Part shown: piece by piece, positions 34,860-44,335 of the stretch
Numbering within the stretch: the stretch's first letter is position 1
Layout: each line of letters begins with the position of its first letter
Assembly (NCBI GenBank): GCA_033439255.1
Contig: CM065880.1
Span: 930,001 to 994,000, forward strand
Length of the DNA stretch: 64,000 nt
Direction: 5' to 3'
Origin: Hericium rajendrae
Taxonomy: Eukaryota; Basidiomycota; Agaricomycetes; Russulales; Hericiaceae
Position numbers and translations under genes: made by a program
The notes under the pieces: generated by a model
The model's database searches: none
What the model saw: only the letters and a program-made list of their open reading frames with translations
What the model was told of the DNA's origin: nothing

Positions 34860-37277
34860 CTACCTCTCCGTATCCAGCTCCGAAACCATGAATTCCACCG
34901 TGCCCGGAAGCAGCTTGCCCCGCCTCCCAAACTCGATGACCCTCTTCTGTATGTGCGCTCGTATACCCTTGTGCTGCTTGTCCGACCACTGGACCTTGCG
35001 CTGCACCAGCATCTGCCAGAACCTGAACGCCAGGATGGGGTCATCCGCGCGCAGAGCGTGAGTGACGCAAAACTTGCCCATATTCGGCGCGGGCAGCAAA
35101 CGCGACGACAAGTTTGCTTCGATGATCCGCTGGGCGCGGCGGAGGTTCTCTCGAAGTGCGAAGAGGTCGTTGCCACTGAGCAGCACGCTCGCGCGGATCA
35201 AACTGGACAGCGTCTTGAGCGTGAGCTGCTCCTCTCCTGCGCGAATCATTGCGAAAACCTTTCGAACAACTGGAAAGTGGTTTTGTCGCATAGCCTGATG
35301 AAGAACGGTGCCAAATGAGATGGAATCGGGTCGGACACCTCTAGCTATCATCCGCCGCAGAATACGGTATGCAGCCTGAGGGTCCTGTTCGGCCATGGAC
35401 GCCAGGGCCACATTGACGTCATGCATGTCCAGCACCTCTCGCCGCCCTAGCAAGATCTCGAACATGCTAAAGCCGGCGGCGACCTCGCCGAGCATGAAGT
35501 AGCAACGCGCCAATGCATTCAGGTCCTGATGGCTCGCCTTGGCGAGGGGTTCCTTGCTTTCGCGGAAAGCGGCTACAACGCGGCTGGCAAACCCACGGAG
35601 ATCATCCAACCGCGTCTGTCTCTCTACTTGTAGCCTGCCGGCCGTGCCTTCAGGAGTCTCCAGTTGCTCGTCCTCCATATGTCGCGCACTTCCATCCCCT
35701 TCAAGAGCTAGCCCCCTGGCTTGAGGTGGATCACCGTCAAATAAAGCGCCTTCCGACGTGCGCGACTCCCGTTTCACAAGGCTCGCAAATAGGCTGCATA
35801 GCCGGACCGAGGCAAGCGCACTTCCGATGACCGCCGATTTGTGCCCTCCCGTCGAGTACCGCTCCCACAACGCTCTGGCATGACTGGCATAGCCGTGTTC
35901 AGCGGCGAAGGCGATAAACGGAGCGCGATCACGAGGAGGGATGCGTGGTGCGCTGTCAACGACTTCTTTCACCAACACGCGACCCAGGTGTGTATTCTTG
36001 TCCTTGATCGTAAGCCGCTTGAAGAGCCACAGCAGGCTCGGTCCTTGTGGTGGGGGGAAATGGTGCATGGCTACGACATCAGATGAGCGCGTAAATTTGT
36101 ACAGCTGGGCTGCAATGTCGTCGCGGCGTAAGCGCTTGGCCGCATCATATGCGAGCTCGACTATCGGATCGGTAGGAAACATCCCACGACTCCTGCGAAA
36201 CCCATGCTCCATGAATTGGTAGCACAGATCCAGATCCTCAGACGTCGCGAACTCCAGGATCGACTGCACGACGTTGATGGTCAGCAGAAGCATGGAATCC
36301 TCAAGGCGAGCTTCATTCTTCATGGGAATGCGCAAGAGATGCAAGGCTCGGGAGTTCCAGCCCCAAACCATACAGGATTGCACGAGGGCGTTGATCATCA
36401 CCAGGTTGAAGTCTTTGGAAGAGCGGTCCGTGGTGTTCATGGCCTTCTGGGGAATATAGCCAGCTTCAACCAAGCATGTGAAGAGCTGCAAGGCAGGCTT
36501 AGGGTGTCCTTTCTGTCCAAGTGATGCAACGACCCTAAACAAAATCCAAACGTTGGCATCCGTCGGCGGAAAAGATTGCGTGTCGGTTTCTGGTAATGGA
36601 GGTAGGCAGTTGCAGAAGATAGTCGCGACATCTCGTAATATCGGCGAGCTCTGGGATGATTGTAGGATGAGCGGTGTAATGTGTAGAGCTATTTCCAGGG
36701 GCAGAGATGTCCGGACATTGCGAGGAATAATGCGAAATAAAAAGAGGGATGTAGCGCGGTCGAGGAGGGGCAGGCCTGATGTTAGGAACATGTAAGCGAG
36801 TTCCGAGCGCTGCGGGTCGGTGGACTGTGCCAGAATGTCCCTCGCAAAACGATCCAGCTCAGATGACGATCCGCACTGCCGTGCCATCTCCGCCATACGG
36901 GCTGCGTATTCCTCTGGCGATGGTGTAGCATCCAGTCTGGCCTCCGCTGGCGGACCGACGCGTTGCGCTTTAGCCGTGACAGCCTCGTATGGTGGTCCAG
37001 CTGTCTCAGGCCCCTCCTTTTCGATGATATCCGGGACGGGCGGGTAAGCGTGTCCGCTGGCGTCGCTGTCTTTCTCCAGGAATGCGGCTGGGTCATAACC
37101 CAGAGACAGCGCAACATAACGCGTCTCCGGGCGAGGCAAAGTGGATGAAAGGAGACGTCCATCTAAAGGCGCCGAATAGGCAGGGTTTTTGAGAAGCGAG
37201 GACCAGCGCGTCGCTGAAGAGTGGAGAATAGGTGCTCGTAGGTGTCCTCGGAGGATCAGAGAGCGACAAATCAACAT
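34860..37277 (-). CDS. PPR-like mitochondrial protein, intronless, 805 residues
   Basis: A single uninterrupted frame from MLICRSLILRGHLRAPILHS to EFMVSELDTER. The N-terminus is Arg/Ser-rich without acids, as in a mitochondrial presequence. The body consists of helical repeats: VVASLGQKGHPKPALQLFTC, FNLVMINALVQSCMVWGWNS, ALARCYFMLGEVAAGFSMFE, VNVALASMAEQDPQAAYRIL and ARGVRPDSISFGTVLHQAMR, the last a clear PPR motif (VRPDxxSFGTVL). PPR proteins bind organellar RNA and act in processing, stability or translation. Lack of introns contrasts with all neighbouring long genes. The specific RNA target is unknown. The antisense strand also has long frames, which is typical of GC-rich coding DNA and not evidence for genes. 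Confidence 0.85.
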   Translation of the reverse strand: MLICRSLILRGHLRAPILHSSATRWSSLLKNPAYSAPLDGRLLSSTLPRPETRYVALSLGYDPAAFLEKDSDASGHAYPPVPDIIEKEGPETAGPPYEAVTAKAQRVGPPAEARLDATPSPEEYAARMAEMARQCGSSSELDRFARDILAQSTDPQRSELAYMFLTSGLPLLDRATSLFLFRIIPRNVRTSLPLEIALHITPLILQSSQSSPILRDVATIFCNCLPPLPETDTQSFPPTDANVWILFRVVASLGQKGHPKPALQLFTCLVEAGYIPQKAMNTTDRSSKDFNLVMINALVQSCMVWGWNSRALHLLRIPMKNEARLEDSMLLLTINVVQSILEFATSEDLDLCYQFMEHGFRRSRGMFPTDPIVELAYDAAKRLRRDDIAAQLYKFTRSSDVVAMHHFPPPQGPSLLWLFKRLTIKDKNTHLGRVLVKEVVDSAPRIPPRDRAPFIAFAAEHGYASHARALWERYSTGGHKSAVIGSALASVRLCSLFASLVKRESRTSEGALFDGDPPQARGLALEGDGSARHMEDEQLETPEGTAGRLQVERQTRLDDLRGFASRVVAAFRESKEPLAKASHQDLNALARCYFMLGEVAAGFSMFEILLGRREVLDMHDVNVALASMAEQDPQAAYRILRRMIARGVRPDSISFGTVLHQAMRQNHFPVVRKVFAMIRAGEEQLTLKTLSSLIRASVLLSGNDLFALRENLRRAQRIIEANLSSRLLPAPNMGKFCVTHALRADDPILAFRFWQMLVQRKVQWSDKQHKGIRAHIQKRVIEFGRRGKLLPGTVEFMVSELDTER

Positions 37278-39183
37278 AAGTCAGCTGCAGATGTGATTAG
37301 AACCGTCCATTGTTCGTCCTGCGGCAGACTCACCGCATGCCGCAGATCTGCACCGATTTCTGACACGTCGCTCTCAGGAGGTAAGTGAGCTTGCTGGGGA
37401 GACTGACGCGCTCTGTGCGCTATGTCACAAAATTTGGACACGCGAGTGAAGCAGAGCGAAGAGGCAGTAAATACGCACAAACACCGCGCCTCCAATGATC
37501 GCTTCTCTCTTACGATCGCGAGTCCTTCCGAGACAACTGACTCTACCATGGCTACCAGTATGAAGATGTTCTGTATCAATGGAGAGATGGGCAACGGAAT
37601 TTTCCAAGTCACGTCCACGTAACCTGTTCGGGATGATGTCGTTTTAGCGCGCAATTTGGCGAGTCCCCCTCGAGCTGTTTTTCTCTCTCTTGAGTCGTAA
37701 TCTTGACCGCGTTGTAGCCTGTAGCAGGTGAGTTTGTCTGCGTCAAAAACCCTAATACTAATTCATTGTTTTGGCAAGAAATAAGATCCCAGATCTCTCG
37801 GTGCCTTTTCTTGTTGGTTTGGTTTTCGTCTTCCGTCCGTCCATCGCGTGCAGCCGGTATCATCACGTTGACCGCTGATGTTCGGACCCCATTTTTCTTG
37901 GGAATGCACATTGATAGCACCTCGTATGGCTATAGACACGCTCTTGAACTGGCGGTTGCCCACTTCTGCGAGTGCGGATGAAATGTCAATCCAGAGAAGG
38001 AGGCCCGTAAGGACTGCTTTCAGCTTCTTGCCAAGGCTAACGCTGATCACCTGGACTTCAGTCAGTCAAAGGTTCTTACTCCGTCGGACTTGTGTTCAAC
38101 TACGATCTCGGGTCTTTCGCTGTTGGTCCTACCACCAGAGCATACTCGGGCCAGTCTCAGTTGCCGAGAATGACATTTTCTCATGGCGACTTCATCTCGG
38201 TCGTCAGTACGTCAGACAATTTCAGCATGTCTTCGGCAGACAATCATAGCGACCATCGGAACCGGTAGGTCCTATGCGAAGCCCGCCGTGACCTCGAGCA
38301 TCCGCGGTGCCATGCTGTCGCGTCGGGCATCTGACCTTGGTCACACATAAACGCGAACTCGTTACAACAACCGGCGGCGGTGCAAGCAAACGACGGATCT
38401 TCGTCGGTTATACCGTGGTTGCTTTGCGGATCGACGTCGTTCGGGTAGGTTGTTCCGTGTGCATCCCCCACGGGGAAAGTTAATATTCTGTAATGCAACC
38501 ATTCTTTTCAGAAACGAACTACTTCCATTTGCATTTGAGCTCTACGAACGCTTCGCTTCTTACGATTCCGGCATCGTTACAAGAATAATACTGACGATGT
38601 CATCGTTGTTATTCGGGCCCGTGGCAATGAGCACCGAGGCAGATCATATAACCTGTCTTCGCGAGCTGGCCAGGAACTCTTGTCAAGATTCTGGAAAGGA
38701 GATTCTATTACATGCATACGTCGGGGGTCGCAAGGTCATTGTGCACGACGAGCGTTCATGCAGATGCTTTCGTCCCCCAATATGCATGCAATGCTACGGC
38801 CGCTTGTCGTCCATGGCTTCTACTATCAGCGGAAGTCCCCTGCACTTGTTATGAATACATCCGAAGCTTGTGAATGATGTGGGGGATGTAGATCACACTC
38901 GCAGCGAAGAGTTCAGCGCCGTGTGCTCGAATAGCTGAGGGTGTCGGGATCTTGAGAACGCGTCGGCCTCGTGACAGTAGATTTAGAGCACGTGTTGCGA
39001 TTTCCGGGTTTTGCCGCGCACTTGTGTTCAGTCGCGACTTGGACGCGCGCTGGCTTCAAGTTCTTCGAATTCGTCAAGTTTGCAAGTGTAATCCTTGGTC
39101 TACAACTCCGAGCCTCTTTCTTTTGTTTTTCATTCTCACTCCGATTACTTATTGGATACAGCCGGAACTCTTATCTCGTTCTC
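37278..39183. other. Unassigned 1.9 kb region
   Basis: Between the divergent PPR-like and GRASP genes. It holds several medium frames: minus 37271-37654 (127 codons, with a hydrophobic segment NIFILVAMVESVV), plus 37878-38249, plus 38450-38854, and minus 38244-38498 (with CTAAGCCNEFAFMC). None shows a known domain or a coherent exon chain. It may contain a diverged or decayed gene, or only two promoters. Confidence 0.4.
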
Positions 39184-40733
39184 ATGGGAGCAGGCCAATC
39201 AACAGCGTCGCACGCGCACCCTCCATCGCGAGCTTTACATGTCTTGCGTGTAACGCCATCCTCCCCCGCTTCTCAAACCAACATCGAACCGTTCTTTGAC
39301 TTCATTGTGGGATTTGAAGGCGATTCTTCGTCGGCGCGGAAAACCATTGATGCGGCCGAGCTGGAGAGGATAGTCGAAAGCCATGAAGGCAAGAATCTGA
39401 ACTTGCTTGTATGGAACAGCAAGAACGAGGCTACACGAGGTATCTTCTCGTTTCCCCATTTGCCGTCTATGTTTCTGATAGTCGTCATAGTGGTATCTAT
39501 CACACCCTCCAGGGCGTGGTCGCTTCCACATTCCGTTCCGAATCCTCGTGAACCTGAAGCCGAGCCCCAGCCGTCACTCCTCGGCCTTAGCATGCGAATG
39601 TGCGAGCCGGAGTTCTCAATAGACAATGTCTGGCATGTGCTCGATGTTCTGGAAGGTAGCCCCGCGGAGAGTGCAGGGCTCGTTCCGTACGGAGACTGGA
39701 TCATCGGATGGTCCGGCGGCGTGCTCAGCGCGGAGGGCGACTTTTATGATGTCGTTGAGGCGGTAAGTCTGCTCTTGTTCGTGGTGTTATCTAAATCTGA
39801 AGCATCCCGCAGCACGTGGACAAGCCATTGAGAGTATATGTTTACTCCTATGACTTCGAGTGAGTGGGTTCTGTGCGCCTGGTGCAGTCTTTTCTGACAT
39901 CTTGAAGTACTATCCGTGAAGTCGTATTGGTCCCCAATCGCCAATGGGGCGGCGAGGGTCTCCTTGGCTGTGTCTTTGGGTTTGTTGATATGTGCCCTCA
40001 TGCATTACTCTTTTCTGATATGAATCTACAGGTTCGGACTGCTTCACCGCATTCCAGCCGTGACAGAGGAGCGGCAACCCGGAGCATTGCCTCAAGAGCT
40101 TCACGACAGAAACACCTTCGAGGAACAGACACTCTTCGTTCCCGCCGATGCAGCCGACAACCACATACATGAGTCGTACTCGGCCCACGAGTCAGGCGAG
40201 CCGTTCATGTCCGGCCTCACATCTCCCAAACTACATGACTACGGTTACCGTTTTTCGACTCGAGGCGCTGCGCCACCTCAAGGAAATGGATCGCACCACG
40301 CACCAGCGTATACCATCCACGAGGAGGACGATCACGACCATCGCCATGACACCCCTTCCCCTCTACCAGAGTCGCTCGCTGACGACGGACGATCTTCTTC
40401 TCGCTCAGACTCGTCGCATGCCTCGCATTCGAACCACCGCACATCGACGGCGAGCTCGCCGCAGTCACTAGGTGCATATTCCAATGGTGATTCAACGTCA
40501 TGATGATATTGCTGAGCCGCACTCATCCAGCCGAATTGACTTAAGGTGTCCCGTACGCTGGCGTCCGATCGCGCTCATCCTTGATTGGGTCCGGATTGGG
40601 TAATCTACATTCGGCATTGAACGGGAACGGGAGGGCGGAGGGAGATGAGGAGGAGCCGCACGAGGGCCGGCCGAGTTTCGACGAGACGGAGGGCAGCGAG
40701 GCTACTTCTGACAGCTTGACTAGCGTCGAGTAA
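39184..40733 (+). CDS. Golgi reassembly-stacking protein (GRASP/Grh1 family)
   Basis: Peripheral Golgi protein that tethers cisternae and supports unconventional secretion. MGAGQSTASH carries Gly2 for N-myristoylation. First PDZ-like half: LHVLRVTPSSPASQTNIEPF, DFIVGFEGDSS, LNLLVWNSKNEATR, then an intron, VSITPSRAWSLPHS and LLGLSMRMCEPEFSIDNVWH. Second half: VLDVLEGSPAESAGLVPYGD, WIIGWSGGVLSAEGDFYDVV, HVDKPLRVYVYSYDF, IREVVLVPNRQWGGEGLLGC and FGLLHRIPAV. The C-terminal tail is Ser/Pro/His-rich. A further exon (about 40545-40733) continues VPYAGVRSRSSLIGSGLGNL to TEGSEATSDSLTSVE, reached by an intron whose donor is either the GTGCAT after SPQSL or the GTGATT after AYSN; without it the frame would stop at 40503. 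Confidence 0.92.
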
Positions 40734-41165
40734 GGCCGCGTGTAAAATTTCCCTGTGAGATGATCTCAGGTAGGGAGCGGGTCGGTCGTTCACGCTACAA
40801 TACTCTTTTATATTCTCCCCTACCTGATACCCACCACTCCGTGTTGCACGACGATATTACAAACATTCCACCGCATCACTGCACGGCCGTTCATGAAATC
40901 ACCTTCCACACCTAATTGAACTCATGCACGACCGTCCAGTCCGAAGCGTCTCTGCGCAAGGTGCCCCGGCATTGTCAGTCACCTCGCTCTGGCGAGTGGG
41001 TTTCTAGATATTGTTCAACGAGTATACTTGTGTACATGCATGGTATTTATTCTACAATGTCAGCATAGAATGTCAAAAAATGTCGGTGTCAAAAGTCCGT
41101 CAAAGATGCTCATAGTACATGGGTCTGCGATCTGCAAAGCAAGATCTCTCGTCTGTTTTCGTGTG
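40734..41165. other. Convergent 3' intergenic spacer
   Basis: Between the stops of the GRASP gene (+) and the BTB gene (-). Nothing recognised. Confidence 0.6.
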
Positions 41166-43618
41166 TTAAATCGCTTTCGAAGACTGCTCTTGGTCTGCCT
41201 TGGTACTCTCGCTCGGCAGAGGTCTGAACTCCAAGTTTGTGGCGATCGCAGGCCAGACTGGAAGTGTAAGTTCAGCGCGTATCAAGATGGAAAGTCGATG
41301 GAGAGAGACGTACCTTCCTCGAAGCCCGGGTGCCGTCCGAGCCGAATCTGGTGCCATACATTGCGCATGGCGTCTGAGCCGCGGATATCTGCCCAGTGGT
41401 CCAAGAAGAACTTGACCTCCACCTGCCTGCGCATCAGATGCATTATGAGTTCAAATGGAGGACACGCACCTTGCGGACGGTCTCGAACGTCGCAGAGAAC
41501 GTGGAGAACACCTCATACGGCACGTTCTCAACAGTGAGTGATTTCGTGATGTGCTAGAGACAGGAGACATAAGTGAGCTTCAATACGGACGCCGCGACGA
41601 ATGACATTACCTGGAAAGCACGTTCCTTGAGCTCGCGCAGATCGAGTTCTACAGAGCCATGAGCGCTTGGTCAACAGGTCCATCAGGGCAGCACGCACTG
41701 TCCGCAAGTCTATAGACCGCCTTCGCAGAGCATGGCGGCGGCCGGCCGGGATTGTTCCGCTCCCATTCCGCAATCCACTCCCTGCGCGTTGTGGCCGCAT
41801 ACACGGCGAACGACTCGCCCTGAGACTGCGCAGTCCGCAGCGGCGCGCCGAGGTTCGCCTGGCTGTCGTTCGGCGTGGGCAGATTGCCGCCGGGCGGTGG
41901 GGCCTGGGGCGATGCATAGAAGCTGGACGACAGCGGCGCGAACCTGATGCTGTCAGTGTAGAGCTAATGCGGCAGACTGTGAGGACGGGCTAGGGCGGGT
42001 GCAGCGGTCCGCTCACGTAGTACAGGATGGCGCGGTACGTGGAGTATGCCACGTCCTTGACGATAACGCGCAGCTTGGGTGGCCCTGACGCAGGGGCAGC
42101 TGGTCCAGCGCACCGGGCGAGGCGTTCCGGCGATGTTCTGGGGCTGGAGGGGTGCTGAAGCTTAGGCTTGACGTTCCTCAGGTCGTCGCCCTCGCCATCC
42201 TCGTCTTCACGGTCCTCGTTTCCTTCCCTGGGTGATGTCGTCGGCTCAGCAGCTGGCTGTTCGTTGCTTTGGGGAGGCGTCGCGTTGGCTTCCGCAGTGC
42301 GCTCGTCAACCTGCTCAAAGTCAAAGCGGGGGGTATCCGAGCCACCTGCCTCTGCGACTTCTTCGTCTTCGTCGTCCGAATCGTCGAAAGACGCGTGGAA
42401 GGAATTGGTATCTGAGGCGCCATCGTTGGCGAGAGAGGCGGTTTCTTCGGTGGGTAAAGTGACCTGGGTCTGATCTGAAGTCTCAGCGAACCCAGAATTA
42501 AACACTAGACGTGAAGATTGAATTGACATCAGGTAAGCTGAATGAACCATCAATGTTCTGTGGCTTACTCGTATCAAAATAGTCGGCCCGGCTCAGCAGT
42601 TTCTTGGACGCGTAGATCTTCCTCGCGTTGCCGAGCCCGCCATGCCGGCGAGGCAGCACAAACTCGACATCAGAATACAGAGGATCATCGAGCAAAGAAC
42701 CAACTGAATCAAGAAGATCCTTGGGCACAGTCAGACGTGGGATCACAGGGGGCGTCTTGAGCTCTTCAGGCATCGAGCTGATCGTGCAAACAACGATGAA
42801 GGCATCGGGTATCTTCACAGAATTCCGCGCGTAGAACACAGCATCCCGGCGAGCGAACTGAGCCCTATGGAGGAGGTGAGGAGCGATTGCGGGTACAGAA
42901 TTGACATTTACCATCCCCAGTTCGCCGTCTACTTGATAGTGAGTACTTGGACGGACTCGGCAGAGACAGGCGCGTACCTTGTAGGAGAATGAATGGTTAT
43001 GTGCCTCCTTGACATTGAGAAGCTCCTGTTTCGTGATACTGGTAGGGATAGCTTGTTGAAATGGAACATTCCAAGAAAGTTAATGGAGATGCTTAACTTG
43101 CGAAGTTCGAAAGAGAATCTGTATAAGCCTTCGCGAACCCATCTAATGTCACGGCTGTCGATCTCAAATAACGTTATAAATCGAAGACGCATTCATACCG
43201 GCCATTCAGTGCGTTCTCTTTTTCTTCAAGAGTTGGCTGCTCGAAGGTCAGCACGTCCCTTGATCGGCAAAGAATATCGACCTGCCTCGCAAGAAAGAAA
43301 GAGGCTCAGATAACCTCCACCTTCAGTGGCGCCCCCAGTGCCCGAGTTTGCATAGAACAATATCTTTGAGAATTATGTGAGCACGTTAAAGACATCATCG
43401 CCGATTGGTTCCGTACCTGCCAACGACCGCCGCCGAACTTGAGTGACTTCGTCACCTTCGACTTCGCATCTCCCTTGCTGCGGGATGGCAGAACTCAGCA
43501 GATTTGGAAGCTCGTTTGGTTGAGACACTTGCCTGGATTCAAATAAGTTCCTAAGGCCTCTCAATGTCCATTCAAATGTAATGGAACTACTTTCGAGAAA
43601 TTCAGAACAATCTCCCAT
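41166..43618 (-). CDS. MATH-like/BTB domain protein of the Agaricomycete family
   Basis: Likely substrate adaptor for a Cul3 ubiquitin ligase. The MATH-like N-half reads FEWTLRGLRNLFES, SKGDAKSKVTKSLKFGGGRW, ILFYANSGTGGATEGGGYLS, LFLSCE, PTLEEKENALNGR, WVREGLYRFSFELR, VKEAHNHSFSYK and TANWGWAQFARRDAVFY. The BTB part starts VPKDLLDSVGSLLDDPLYSD with VEFVLPRRHGGLGNARKIYA, is interrupted by an acidic disordered insert of about 130 residues (DDSDDEDEEVAEAGG), and resumes VIVKDVAYSTYRAILYYVYT, then CSAKAVYRLADKLDLRELKE. It ends ESTKADQEQSSKAI. Two introns need GC donors (43478-43532 and 43237-43285). The N-terminal start is uncertain: the ATG at 43618 is a minimum, and a further exon may lie at about 43726-43765. 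Confidence 0.85.
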
Positions 43619-44335
43619 ACTGCAACGAGCGCAGAGATGGGCGGAGTGGGGTCTATCTGAAACAAGCCTGGAATCATAAGATAAGGTTTTCTTCGAGAAC
43701 AGTGTGGGTGTATGAATGAACTCACCGAATGTTTTGATTGGTTGTCAGATGGGATGTACGGGTCACTGATAGTTAGTAGTAGGATGTGGCATGCCCGTCA
43801 AGATGATTGTCCAATGCGCCCAACTCATGGCCGCGGACATGACCCTGATTCAGGGTTAAGTCTTCCTTTGGCGACGCGCCGCGGCATCTCTTCCAAAGTC
43901 GCGTCCAACAGGCTACAGCTGAAGACGTGTGTTGACTCGACAGAGTTCTGCAAACTCAAAGGTGACGTGCGTATCTGAACCTCTAGATGATACGTTCCAT
44001 ATAACTGGTATACTGACCATGGTCCGGACTTGCTGTATCAGGTTTGTACGAGGCCACCCACTTCAATTATACCTACCGAGAGGCGATTCGAGTCCGGAGC
44101 GACGCGTGAGAGGCAAAGTTCTGTGAGTACGCGTCTTTTTCTTGTCCCTTCAGCTCCTGACCTTCGAATGGGAAATGAGAAGCGTACAAATCCTACGTAG
44201 TAGGACTCGTCTGTCGGATTTTTCGATTCGCGCGCGCGGCATCTTATTGGTGAGCTCAGCATTAATGACCATTCTGGTAACACGGCTGGCTTAATAGCGA
44301 TGCCCTGTCTATTTAACAGCCAAGACTCAATCTGC
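43619..44335. promoter_or_regulatory. Divergent promoter region, BTB and WD40 genes
   Basis: About 700 bp; may hold an upstream exon of the BTB gene (43726-43765, preceded by a good CTAAC branch point and AG). No other gene seen. The shift to AT-rich sequence starts only inside the WD40 gene. Confidence 0.45.

Noticed and set aside
34365-35318. 317-codon plus-strand frame
   Set aside because: Overlaps the C-terminal coding part of the PPR-like gene in antisense, and its 5' part is the intergenic region; no domain.
41028-41537. 169-codon plus-strand frame
   Set aside because: Antisense of the BTB gene's last exons; crosses its intron borders without regard to conservation.
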